DNA of 64,000 bases from Pseudomonas bijieensis (GTDB lineage Bacteria; Pseudomonadota; Gammaproteobacteria; Pseudomonadales; Pseudomonadaceae), in the NCBI RefSeq assembly GCF_013347965.1, contig NZ_CP048810.1:3843501-3907500 (forward strand), written 5' to 3'. How positions within the stretch are numbered: the stretch's first letter is position 1; each line of letters starts with the position of its first letter. The notes under the pieces were generated by a model. It was given only the letters and a program-made list of their open reading frames with translations, did no database searches and had not been told where the DNA came from. Positions 46,156-54,197 of this stretch are shown here, one piece after another. The position numbers and the translations under genes are program-made.

Positions 46156-47216
46156 CGTGCGTCCTCATCGAGTTTCACTTTCTGCCCCGGCTGGAGACTG
46201 TTCACACCAGCGCTGACCACGCGGTCGCCAGCCTTGATGCCGTTGGCCACCAGCACCGAGTCGGCCGAACGTTCGAGAATCCGCACGTCACGGGGCGAGA
46301 CTGTCTGGTTCTGCGGGTCGACCAACCAGATGCGGGCCTTGCCGTCGACTTCTTGCAGCGCGCTAAGTGGCAGCTCGATGCGTGGCTCGATGGTCGAACT
46401 CAGGGTCACGCTGATCGCCGTGCCCAGGCGAAAGCCGGGTGGTGTATCGGCCAGCGTCAGGCGCGCGCGACGGGTACGGGTGGCACTCTGGGCCTGGGGT
46501 TCGATCTCGCGCACGGTGGCGGTGGTATGAATGCTCGGGTCCAATTGCGCGGCGACCTCGAACACCACGTCCGCGGGCAGGCGTTCGACCAACCCGGCCG
46601 GCAGGTCGATCACCGCTTCCTTGATGTCCGGACGGGCCAGGGTCACCACTTGCTGGCCGGCGGTGACCACCTGCCCGGCTTCGGCATTCCAGGCCGTGAC
46701 GATCGCGTCGTGGTCGGTGCGCAGCTCGCTGTAGTTGAGTTGGTCGCGGGCCTGCTCCACCGAGGCGCGGGCCTGTTCGAGGGACGCGCCAGTGGTTTTC
46801 AAGTCGGTCTGGGCGATGTCCAACTGCGCCTGGGCGCCGACGCCACGGTCGAACAATTGTTGCTGGCGACGGGCATTGGCCTGGGCATTGATGTACTGCG
46901 CCTCGATCCGCGCCAGGTCGCCCTGGGCGGCGCGCAACTGGTTCTGCTGGTCGGTGGGATCGAGGGTGGCGAGCAGGTCGCCTTTCTTCACTTCGGCGCC
47001 GACATCGACATTGCGGCTGGCGATCCGCCCCGGCACACGGAAGCCCACGTTGCTCTCGTAACGCGCCTGGATATTGCCGGCAAACCGTCCAAGCGCCTGT
47101 TGGTCGAGGGCCCGGACCTCGACGGACAACACCGGACGCACCGGTTCGGGCGGTGCTTCCTCCTTGGAACAGGCGGCCAGCAAGAGTCCGGCCGAGATCA
47201 TCCACAAACGCTTCAT
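46152..47216 (-). CDS. triB: RND efflux periplasmic adaptor lipoprotein, TriB-like
   Basis: This 354-residue adaptor of the HlyD/MFP family has a lipobox at LLLAAC (Cys16), a barrel-sandwich hybrid start (NIQARYESNVGFRVPGRI), an alpha-helical hairpin (residues about 90-165, rich in Gln and Ala) and a beta-barrel end. It links the inner-membrane pump to the outer-membrane channel. Four-base overlaps on both sides show translational coupling. Two adaptor genes before one pump gene is the TriABC arrangement. Confidence 0.85.
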   Translation of the reverse strand: MKRLWMISAGLLLAACSKEEAPPEPVRPVLSVEVRALDQQALGRFAGNIQARYESNVGFRVPGRIASRNVDVGAEVKKGDLLATLDPTDQQNQLRAAQGDLARIEAQYINAQANARRQQQLFDRGVGAQAQLDIAQTDLKTTGASLEQARASVEQARDQLNYSELRTDHDAIVTAWNAEAGQVVTAGQQVVTLARPDIKEAVIDLPAGLVERLPADVVFEVAAQLDPSIHTTATVREIEPQAQSATRTRRARLTLADTPPGFRLGTAISVTLSSTIEPRIELPLSALQEVDGKARIWLVDPQNQTVSPRDVRILERSADSVLVANGIKAGDRVVSAGVNSLQPGQKVKLDEDAR

Positions 47217-48316
47217 GGCTGGGCTCCCGGCGTGGATTTTTCATGGGTGTTTTCAGCGATCTCGACGCGTACGCCGGGGTGCAGCAATTGCCCGCCGGCG
47301 GTGACGATTTTCTCGCCGCCCTTGAGGCCGTCGCTGATGATGACCTTGCCGGTCAGGTAGCGGCCTACCGTCACCGTATGCAACTGCGCCTTGCCTTCAC
47401 CGTCCACCAGCCACACGGCCGGGTCGCTGAGGTTCTTGGTCAGGGCCGACCAAGGCAGTTCGAAGGCAGTCTTGCCGGCGGACTTGGCCGTGGCGCTGAC
47501 CACCGACCCCAGGCGCATGCCTTCGGGTAAATCATTGAGGGTGACCTTGACCTGCACCGTGCCGGTCTGGGCAGACACCGCCGGGGTGATCTCGCGTACC
47601 GTGCCAGTGGTCTTGATGGCGGGGTTATCCAGCAGACTGATAGTGATGGCAGGATCCGACGGCGGTTCGCTCAACAGCGATTCGTAGATGTTGAACACCG
47701 CGTCGCGTTCGCCGTCCCGGGCCAGGCTGAAGATCGGCTCCGTGGCCTGCACCACCTGGCCGACTTCAGCCTGGCGCGCGGTGATGATGCCCGGTGCCTC
47801 GGCAATCAGTGCGGTGTAGCTCAGTTGTTCACGAGCGTTGGCCAGTTGGGCCTGGGCGGCGGTCAGCGCACTCTGGCTGCTGCGCAGTTGGGCCTGGGCC
47901 GCGTCATATTCGCTCTGGCTGGTATAGCCCTTGGGCAGGAGTTTCTGCTGGCGCACGAAGGCCGCCGCACTCTGCTTGACCCGCGCCTGCTCGGCGGCCA
48001 CCTGGGCCTCGGCGGAGTCGACATTGGTCTGCAAGTCACGGGGATCGAGCCGGGCCAGTATTTGCCGGGCCGAGACTCGGTCGCCGACATCGACCTTGCG
48101 CTCGATGATCTTGCCGCCCACACGAAACGACAGGTCGGCCTGTACCCGCGCCTGGACATCGCCAGTCAGGGTCACCGAGGCGGCGTATTCGCTGGGCACG
48201 GCTTGCTGCACAAAGACCCGTGGCAGGGCTTTTTCCGCAGGCTTTTCATCACCGCATCCGGCCAGTAGCGCGCAAAGGCCCAGGCCAACTACCAGTTTGA
48301 TTCGGGGACCAGCCAT
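47213..48316 (-). CDS. triA: RND efflux periplasmic adaptor lipoprotein, TriA-like
   Basis: This 367-residue adaptor is the first gene of the pump operon. The lipobox is CALLAGC (Cys21). The mature part has VQARVQADLSFRVGGKII, the coiled-coil hairpin around residues 100-170 and the barrel IITARQAEVGQVVQ. In P. aeruginosa both TriA and TriB are needed for a working pump. The upstream gap of 126 bases to the divergent ATPase gene must hold its promoter. Confidence 0.85.
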   Translation of the reverse strand: MAGPRIKLVVGLGLCALLAGCGDEKPAEKALPRVFVQQAVPSEYAASVTLTGDVQARVQADLSFRVGGKIIERKVDVGDRVSARQILARLDPRDLQTNVDSAEAQVAAEQARVKQSAAAFVRQQKLLPKGYTSQSEYDAAQAQLRSSQSALTAAQAQLANAREQLSYTALIAEAPGIITARQAEVGQVVQATEPIFSLARDGERDAVFNIYESLLSEPPSDPAITISLLDNPAIKTTGTVREITPAVSAQTGTVQVKVTLNDLPEGMRLGSVVSATAKSAGKTAFELPWSALTKNLSDPAVWLVDGEGKAQLHTVTVGRYLTGKVIISDGLKGGEKIVTAGGQLLHPGVRVEIAENTHEKSTPGAQP

Positions 48317-48442
48317 GCAGACTCCTATGCGCTGTACGGACGTACCAGTGACGATACGACTGTGAGCTTAGAACAGGGTTCAACGAATACAATAGGTGCC
48401 GCAGATCAGGCACACTGATCGCCTCCCTGTAGGAGCCTGCGC

Positions 48443-49603
48443 ATGCTCAAGACCCTGGCGGTGGCCAATTATCGATCCATCAACAAACTGGTCATCCCCC
48501 TGGGCCGGCTGAACCTGATCACCGGCCCCAACGGCAGCGGCAAGTCCAATCTGTACCGAGCCCTGCGTCTGTTGGCCGAGACGGCCCAGGGTGGAGTGGT
48601 CAACGCCCTGGCCCGCGAAGGCGGACTGGACTCGACCTTCTGGGCCGGCCCGGAAGAAATCAGCCGCCGCATGCGCAACGGCGAGGTGCCGGTCCAGGCA
48701 GTTGTGCGCCAGGGCACCAAGCGCTTGCGCCTGGGATTCGCCGGTGAAGACTTCAGCTATTCGATTGCCTTGGGCCTGCCGGAACCCAGTCTTTCAGCGT
48801 TTTCGCTGGATCCGGAGATCAAGCGTGAATGCATCTGGGCCGGTCCGGTGTTTCGGCCGGCCAGCCTGCTGGTGGATCGCAACGGGCCGATGATCCGTGC
48901 CCGCGAAGGCCGTTCATGGGATGTGCTGGCCCAGCACACGCCGACCTTCGACAGCCTGTTCGACCAGGTCGGCAGCCTGCGCACTTCGCCGGAGGTCCTG
49001 CAGATGCGCGAGTTCATTCGTCGCTGGCGCTTCTACGACCATTTCCGCAGCGACGCCGACGCGCCAGTGCGCCAACCGCAACTGGGCACCCGCACGCCGG
49101 TACTGCACCACGACGGACGCGACCTGGCCGCCGCCCTGCAGACCATCCTTGAAATCGGTGACGTCGAGGCCTTGCATGCCGCCATCGGCGACGCGTTCCC
49201 CGGTGCCCACCTGCGCATCGAGAAACTGCAAGGCGGACGTTTCGCCATCGCGTTCCAACAGCACGGCCTGCTGCGGCCGCTGTCCGCCGCCGAACTGTCC
49301 GACGGAACCCTGCGCTATCTGTTACTGGTGGCCGCCCTGCTCACCCCGCGCCCACCCTCGCTGATGGTGCTCAACGAACCGGAAACCAGCTTGCACCCGG
49401 ATCTGTTGCCGGCCTTGGCGCGGTTGATCATCCGCGCTTCAGCCAATTGCCAGGTCTGGGTGGTGTCCCACGCCACGCGCCTGATCGCCGCACTGGAGCA
49501 GGATGAGGACTGCAATTGCATCGTGCTGGAAAAGGAGCTTGGACAGACCGGGATTGTCGGGCAGCGGGCGCTGGATGAACCGGCTTGGCATTGGCCGGAT
49601 TAA
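48443..49603 (+). CDS. AAA-family ATPase of the OLD/RecF-like (COG4637) type
   Basis: This 386-residue protein has Walker A ITGPNGSGKSNL at residues about 26-37, then an insertion-rich middle and a C-terminal ABC-type head: signature-like LSDGTLRYLLLVAALL, Walker B LMVLNEPETSLHPD and the switch His in VVSHATRL. There is no TOPRIM nuclease domain as in OLD proteins, so it is ATPase only. Function is unknown; single-gene relatives are common in pseudomonads. AGGAG lies 11 bases before the ATG. Confidence 0.82.
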   Translation: MLKTLAVANYRSINKLVIPLGRLNLITGPNGSGKSNLYRALRLLAETAQGGVVNALAREGGLDSTFWAGPEEISRRMRNGEVPVQAVVRQGTKRLRLGFAGEDFSYSIALGLPEPSLSAFSLDPEIKRECIWAGPVFRPASLLVDRNGPMIRAREGRSWDVLAQHTPTFDSLFDQVGSLRTSPEVLQMREFIRRWRFYDHFRSDADAPVRQPQLGTRTPVLHHDGRDLAAALQTILEIGDVEALHAAIGDAFPGAHLRIEKLQGGRFAIAFQQHGLLRPLSAAELSDGTLRYLLLVAALLTPRPPSLMVLNEPETSLHPDLLPALARLIIRASANCQVWVVSHATRLIAALEQDEDCNCIVLEKELGQTGIVGQRALDEPAWHWPD

Positions 49604-49620
49604 TCAGCGCCAGATAAACC

Positions 49621-49719
49621 GAATCGCGAGCAGGCTCGCTCCCACAGGGGAATGGTGCTCGACCGCAAATCTTCCGCCCTCCGCCGGCCAATGTGGGAGC
49701 GAGCCTGCTCGCGATGCGG
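49621..49719. repeat. REPIN-like paired hairpin, family B
   Basis: ATCGCGAGCAGGCTCGCTCC on the left pairs with GGAGCGAGCCTGCTCGCGAT on the right. It lies between convergent genes. Confidence 0.85.
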
Positions 49720-49747
49720 TCCTTGAGGCGCTGCAACTGTCAGGAAA

Positions 49748-50629
49748 TCACCCCTGCCACTTGCCACCCTCGACAATCACACTCTCAGGCTTGGTGTCAT
49801 CGCTCAATTCCTTGCGCACATACTGGTCGTACAGCTTGAGCAGGTATTTCTCTTCACCCAGCTTCGCCAACTCGGCATTGACCCAATCACGCAGCTCGAC
49901 ATTGCCCTTCTTCACCGCCGGCGCAATCGGCGCTTCGGCGCCCAGTGTCTGCGCCAGCACGCGATAACCCGGGTTCTGCTTGGCCCAACTGAACAGCACC
50001 AGGTTGTCCTGGGCATAGGCGTCGCCACGACCGTTGGCCAGGGCTTGCAGGGACTCGGAGTTCTTCTCGAACTTGAGCAGTTTCCAATCCGGGTGATTCT
50101 TGGTCAGCCAGATATCCGCCGTGGTGCCGGTGGTGACGATGGTGGTACGGGTCGCCAGGTCATCGAGGCTTTTCACTTCGCTGGCCTGTGGCACCAGTGC
50201 CTGCACGGCGACTTTCAGATTCGGGTTGGTGAACTCCACCGCTTCCTTGCGCTCCGGGGTCACGGTCATGTTGGCCAGGATCAGGTCGACCTTGTCACTT
50301 TGCAGGAACGGAATCCGGCTCGCCGGCTCGACCGCGACGAACTCGACCTTGTTTTCATCGCCGAGCAGGTCCTTGGCGAATCGACGGCCAATGTCGGTAT
50401 CGAAGCCGACATAACGCCCGGCCTCATCGACGAAGCCAAACGGTGGCTTGTCGGTGAAGACCCCGACGATCAATTTGTCCCGCGCCTTGATTTTGTCCAG
50501 GTAGCTGGCCGGCGCGGTGCTTTGACTGGCGGTTTTCGGCTTTGGCGGTTCTTCGGTTTTATTGCAGCCGGCCAGCAGTGCAAGACCGAGCAGCGGCAGT
50601 AGCAGCAGAGAAGACTTGGCAGTTTTCAT
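49748..50629 (-). CDS. Polar amino-acid ABC transporter, substrate-binding lipoprotein
   Basis: This 293-residue SBP_bac_3 protein has a lipobox ALLAGC (Cys22), so it is predicted to be membrane-anchored, which is uncommon for Gram-negative binding proteins. A linker rich in Pro and Thr (residues 25-42) leads to the binding domain: VGVFTDKPPFGFVDEAG, GFDTDIGRRFAKDLLGD and VDLILANMTVTPERKEAVEF. It is the last gene of a four-gene minus-strand operon and overlaps the ATPase gene by four bases. The ligand is unknown. Confidence 0.85.
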   Translation of the reverse strand: MKTAKSSLLLLPLLGLALLAGCNKTEEPPKPKTASQSTAPASYLDKIKARDKLIVGVFTDKPPFGFVDEAGRYVGFDTDIGRRFAKDLLGDENKVEFVAVEPASRIPFLQSDKVDLILANMTVTPERKEAVEFTNPNLKVAVQALVPQASEVKSLDDLATRTTIVTTGTTADIWLTKNHPDWKLLKFEKNSESLQALANGRGDAYAQDNLVLFSWAKQNPGYRVLAQTLGAEAPIAPAVKKGNVELRDWVNAELAKLGEEKYLLKLYDQYVRKELSDDTKPESVIVEGGKWQG

Positions 50630-51408
50630 GACAGTTGCAGTTCCTTTGTTTGAGTCGTTTTGGGTAGTGCGGCGACGTAGGAGAACTTCTCCAGGAACTG
50701 CTGCGCTCGTGCGGTTTGCGGGTTCGTAAAGAAAATCTCGGGAGGGTTTTGTTCAAGGATTCGCCCAGCATCCATGAACACAATGCGGTCAGCCACGGCC
50801 CGGGCGAAGGCCATTTCGTGGGTGACGATCAACAGCGTCATGCCTTCGCGGGCCAGGCCCTGGATGACCTCCAGCACTTCCTTGACCATTTCCGGGTCGA
50901 GGGCGGCGGTGACCTCGTCGAACAACATGACCTTGGGGTTCATGCACAGCGAGCGAACGATAGCGATGCGTTGCTGCTGGCCGCCGGAGAGCTGGCGTGG
51001 AAAGGCATCGCGCTTGTCCAGCAAGCCCACCCGGGCCAGCAGGGCTTCGGCCTGGTCGCGTGCTTCGCGGCGGTCGCGTTTCTGTACTTTGACCGGGCCG
51101 AGCAGCAGGTTATCGAGCACGCTCATGTGCGGGAACAGGTGGTAGCTCTGGAACACCATGCCGATCCGCTGTCGTACTTCACGCCAGTCGGTGCCCTTGT
51201 CCAGCAACTCGCGACCGGCGAATCTCAGGCTGCCGCTGTGGGCCGCTTCCAGCCCATTGAGGCAACGCAGCAAGGTACTTTTGCCGCACCCACTGGGGCC
51301 GAGGACGACGATCACTTCGCCGGCCTTCACTTGCAGGTCGATGCCGTCCAGCACCTGCTGCTCGCCGAAAAACTTGTTGAAACCCTTGAACTCGATCAAT
51401 GCGCTCAT
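50626..51408 (-). CDS. Polar amino-acid ABC transporter, ATP-binding protein
   Basis: This 260-residue ATPase of the GlnQ/HisP type has Walker A LGPSGCGKST at residues about 36-45, the signature LSGGQQQR, Walker B VMLFDEVTAALDP and switch His in VTHEMAFA. The Walker B continues EVTAALDP in place of the usual EPTSALDP. It overlaps the permease gene before it by four bases, and its end overlaps the binding-protein gene by four. Confidence 0.9.
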   Translation of the reverse strand: MSALIEFKGFNKFFGEQQVLDGIDLQVKAGEVIVVLGPSGCGKSTLLRCLNGLEAAHSGSLRFAGRELLDKGTDWREVRQRIGMVFQSYHLFPHMSVLDNLLLGPVKVQKRDRREARDQAEALLARVGLLDKRDAFPRQLSGGQQQRIAIVRSLCMNPKVMLFDEVTAALDPEMVKEVLEVIQGLAREGMTLLIVTHEMAFARAVADRIVFMDAGRILEQNPPEIFFTNPQTARAQQFLEKFSYVAALPKTTQTKELQLS

Positions 51409-52064
51409 GCTTGCGTCCAGCGCCGCTCCAGCACGCGCGAGGCGGCCGAGAGCGGGTAGCAGATGAAAAAGAAAAACAGGAATAGCGCGCCGTAGATCAG
51501 CACGGATTCATAGGTACGCTCGATGATCTGCTGGCCGACCTTGATCACATCCACCACGCCGATCAGCACGGCCAGAGAGCTGGTCTTGATGATGCGCGTG
51601 TAGACGTTGATGGTTGGCGGCGTCATGCGTTTGAGCGCTTGCGGCAGCAGTACATGGCCGTAGAGTTGCGGACCGTTCAGGCCAATGGACAAGCCCGCCT
51701 CGCGCTGGCCGCGCGGCAACGAATGCAAGGCTCCGCGCACCACTTCCCCGACTTCACTGGCGCCCCACAACGACAGCACCAGCACCGCGCACCAAAAACT
51801 TGGAAGGCTCAGGCCGAAAAAGATCGGCAGGCCGAAGAACAGCAAATACAACCAGACCAGCACCGGGATCGCCCGGAACAATTCCAGGTAGACCCGCAGG
51901 ACGACGTCCAGCCACTTCACGCCCAACGTACGCAACACGCCGTAAAGCACGCCGCCAACGGTGCTGATGGCGATGCTCAGCAAGGAAATCGACAGGGTTT
52001 GCGCAGCGCCCTTGCCCAGTTGCGGCAACGACACCCACAACAATTCAAGACCCGAACTGGCCAT
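51405..52064 (-). CDS. Polar amino-acid ABC transporter, permease 2
   Basis: This 219-residue inner-membrane permease has about five hydrophobic segments, the LFRAIPVLVWLYLLFFGLPI stretch and the EAA-type loop GLSIGLNGPQLYGHVLLPQA. It pairs with permease 1 encoded just before it. The start at 52064 lies 20 bases inside the end of permease 1 and has GGAGG about 6 bases upstream. Confidence 0.88.
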   Translation of the reverse strand: MASSGLELLWVSLPQLGKGAAQTLSISLLSIAISTVGGVLYGVLRTLGVKWLDVVLRVYLELFRAIPVLVWLYLLFFGLPIFFGLSLPSFWCAVLVLSLWGASEVGEVVRGALHSLPRGQREAGLSIGLNGPQLYGHVLLPQALKRMTPPTINVYTRIIKTSSLAVLIGVVDVIKVGQQIIERTYESVLIYGALFLFFFFICYPLSAASRVLERRWTQA

Positions 52065-52710
52065 GCTGGAGCCTCCTTTCCAGACGGCTGAGCAGCAGCG
52101 ACAACGGCAAAAACAGCAGCACGCAAATCAGCGTCAGCACGGCGAGCATTTCGTAGGTCTTGTAATAGAGCGCGATGTAGCTTTTGGTGGTGTAGAGAAT
52201 CTCCGGCACCGCTACGGCCGAGACCACGGTGGTCTCCTTCAGCAGGAAAATGAAGTTGGCGAACAGCGATGGCAGGCTGAGGATCCCGGCCTGCGGCAGG
52301 ATCACGTAGCGCAACAACTGCCCATGGGACAGCCCGATGGAGCGACCGGATTCCAATTGCGCCTGGGGCACCGCGTCCACACCCGCACGCAGCACTTCCG
52401 TGAGGTAGGCACCGCCCAGGAACGTCATGGTAATGATCGCCGCCGCAAACCCCGAGACCTTGATACCCAACGCCGGCAAGGCAAAGTAGACGAAGAACAG
52501 CTGGATGAGCAGCGGCGTGTTGCGCGCCAGTTCCACATACAGCCCCACCAGGCGTTGCAGGTAAGGTGTGCGCGACACCAGGATCGTTGCGTTGACCAGC
52601 GCCACCAGCAGCGATGTGGCGATGGCGATAAGGCCGACCTGCAACGTCACGCCCACGGCCTTGAGAAACGCCGGGAGGGTGCTGAGGATAAAAGCGTAAT
52701 CGAAGTTCAT
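52045..52710 (-). CDS. Polar amino-acid ABC transporter, permease 1
   Basis: This 221-residue permease is the first gene of the operon. ELARNTPLLIQLFFVYFALP and the EAA loop ESGRSIGLSHGQLLRYVILP define it as a HisQM/GlnP type. It forms the heteromeric channel with permease 2. An ATAAGAAGC-containing AT-rich element (52795-52818) lies about 85 bases upstream and resembles one before the hydrolase operon at 55762. Confidence 0.88.
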   Translation of the reverse strand: MNFDYAFILSTLPAFLKAVGVTLQVGLIAIATSLLVALVNATILVSRTPYLQRLVGLYVELARNTPLLIQLFFVYFALPALGIKVSGFAAAIITMTFLGGAYLTEVLRAGVDAVPQAQLESGRSIGLSHGQLLRYVILPQAGILSLPSLFANFIFLLKETTVVSAVAVPEILYTTKSYIALYYKTYEMLAVLTLICVLLFLPLSLLLSRLERRLQHGQFGS

Positions 52711-52794
52711 TGAACATCCTGGACGCCGCTCGGTAAGCGGCGGTAGTGCGGTCCATGGGCAGCGGATAGCTGCTCGGCAGGAGCTGACTTTAAA

Positions 52795-52818
52795 GGTATA
52801 AGAAGCGCAATTTAAATA
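52795..52818 (-). promoter_or_regulatory. AT-rich candidate control element of the amino-acid transporter operon
   Basis: Read on the plus strand, GGTATAAGAAGC is followed by an AT-rich stretch ending TTTAAATA. GGAATAAGAAGC with a similar AT-rich tail occurs at 55823-55846 before another minus-strand operon. A shared regulator is an inference. Confidence 0.4.
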
Positions 52819-52951
52819 CCGTTAAAGCATATTGATATCACACAAAAAACTATTCCCTCGATTTGCCGCGATGGGCAAAGCCGACTATTTTTCTTTGCGT
52901 CGCAGGGAGGACTTTTGTCCGAAATCCCCGAACCATTACAAGGAAGAAGAC

Positions 52952-53047
52952 ATGGCTGACGTAAAAGTGCCGCAGCGACTGGAACCGCAGGAAATACTGA
53001 AATTGTTGGTGGCGTTGCGCAGGGCGTTGAAGACCAGGGTGGCCTGA
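52952..53047 (+). CDS. Possible 31-residue small protein
   Basis: AAGGAAG lies 6 bases before an ATG that opens a short frame (MADVKVPQRLEPQEILKLLV, then a basic end). It has one amphipathic helix. The ribosome-binding site is good, but I recognise no family. It could be a real small protein, or the start of a gene whose rest has been lost. Confidence 0.3.
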   Translation: MADVKVPQRLEPQEILKLLVALRRALKTRVA

Positions 53048-53053
53048 CACTAG

Positions 53054-53083
53054 TGTGGCGAGGGGATTTATCCCCTCGCCACA
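53054..53083. repeat. Compact single hairpin, family A
   Basis: TGTGGCGAGGGGA and TCCCCTCGCCACA are perfect 13-base arms around TTTA. It equals the outer arms of the longer family A elements with the inner part missing, and recurs at 54155. Confidence 0.85.
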
Positions 53084-53138
53084 GAACAGGTTCGACTCGT
53101 CTCAAATAAATAACCTCCCCCCACGGGATCTCGAGCAC

Positions 53139-53171
53139 AAAAAAACGCCGACGCTGTATCAGCCGTCGGCG
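53139..53171 (-). terminator. Rho-independent terminator of metQ
   Basis: On the minus strand CGCCGACGG pairs with CGTCGGCG around a short loop and is followed by seven T. It lies about 30 bases after the metQ stop. Confidence 0.85.
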
Positions 53172-53202
53172 CTTGAAACCGTGAAAGGGTTTAGCGCACC
53201 AA

Positions 53203-53985
53203 TCAGAACGCCGGCAGTACCGCGCCGCTGTATTTCTTCTCGATGAACGCCTTCACTTCCGGGCTGGTCAAGGCCTTGGCCAGTTTCTGGATGGCCGGGC
53301 TGTCCTTGTTGTCCGGACGGGCTACCAGGAAGTTGACGTAAGGCGAATCCGCACCTTCGATCACCAAGGCATCCTTGGCCGGGTTAAGACCCGCCTCCAG
53401 GGCATAGTTGGTGTTGATCAGGTCCAGGTCGACCTGGTCCAGCACACGCGGCAGCATGGCCGATTCCAGCTCCTTGAACTTGAAGTTGTGCGGGTTCTTG
53501 GCGATATCTTTCGGGGTCGCCAAAGCGTTTTTCGGGTCTTTCAACTCGATCAGGCCAGCCTTTTGCAGCAGGATCAGGGCACGGCCGCTGTTGCTGCCTT
53601 CGTTGGGCAGCGCGATGGTCGCGCCGTTTGGCAGATCAGCCAGCTTCTTGTACTTCTTCGAGTAGCCGCCGAACGGTTCGACGTGAACGCCGATCACGGT
53701 CACCAGGTTGGTGCCTTTACCTTCGTTGAAGTTTTTCAGGTACGGCAGGGTCTGGAAGTAGTTGGCATCCAGGCGCTTCTGGTCAACCTGGACGTTGGGC
53801 TGGACGTAGTCGGTGAAGACCTTGATCTCCAAGTCAACGCCTTCTTTGGCCAGGGCTGGCTTGATCAGTTCAAGAATCTCGGCGTGAGGCACCGGGGTAG
53901 CCGCCACCACCAGTTTTTCCGCGGCCTGGGCCAGGCCCGAGGTCAGGGCTGCCGCCAATGCGGTGAACAACAGAACCTTTTTCAT
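53203..53985 (-). CDS. metQ: MetQ/NlpA-family substrate-binding protein without adjacent transporter genes
   Basis: This 260-residue periplasmic protein has a signal peptide (to about residue 21, GLAQAAEK) and the NlpA fold: VAATPVPHAEILELI, FTDYVQPNVQVDQKRLDANY, FQTLPYLKNF, VHVEPFGGYSKKYKKLADLP and LPNEGSNSGRALILLQ. It is closer to canonical MetQ than the copy at 18979. No metN or metI adjoins it, so it must use a transporter encoded elsewhere. Upstream AT-rich DNA contains TTATTCCTTAA (about 54090), also seen near 55820. Confidence 0.88.
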   Translation of the reverse strand: MKKVLLFTALAAALTSGLAQAAEKLVVAATPVPHAEILELIKPALAKEGVDLEIKVFTDYVQPNVQVDQKRLDANYFQTLPYLKNFNEGKGTNLVTVIGVHVEPFGGYSKKYKKLADLPNGATIALPNEGSNSGRALILLQKAGLIELKDPKNALATPKDIAKNPHNFKFKELESAMLPRVLDQVDLDLINTNYALEAGLNPAKDALVIEGADSPYVNFLVARPDNKDSPAIQKLAKALTSPEVKAFIEKKYSGAVLPAF

Positions 53986-54154
53986 GCAGTGTCCTTATCG
54001 AAAATCACTGTCGTCATGGACGACGGCCAAATGTGGGAGTGCCAGTGAAGTGCTATCGCTGGCGTGAGGCGGACAATACCGATATTTTTTATTCCTTAAC
54101 AATATCTTTTATTCAAGTTCATATTCATTTTACTCATATAGAAAAACACCACTT

Positions 54155-54184
54155 TGTGGCAAGGGGATTTATCCCCTCGCCACA
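54155..54184. repeat. Compact single hairpin, family A
   Basis: TGTGGCAAGGGGA and TCCCCTCGCCACA form a stem with one mismatch around TTTA. It lies just downstream of the sigma-54-activator-like gene and resembles 53054. Confidence 0.82.
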
Positions 54185-54197
54185 ATTCCGGTGTTCT

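Larger units (their letters stand above)
52711..53202. other. Intergenic region between the amino-acid transporter and metQ
   Basis: This 492-base gap contains the AT-rich element at 52795-52818, a possible 31-codon gene at 52952, a compact hairpin at 53054 and the metQ terminator at 53139. I see nothing else in it. Confidence 0.55.

Noticed and set aside
44005..46530. An open frame of about 840 codons antisense to the RND pump gene
   Set aside because: It is a GC-driven shadow of triC, rich in His, Gln and Arg with no domain sense.
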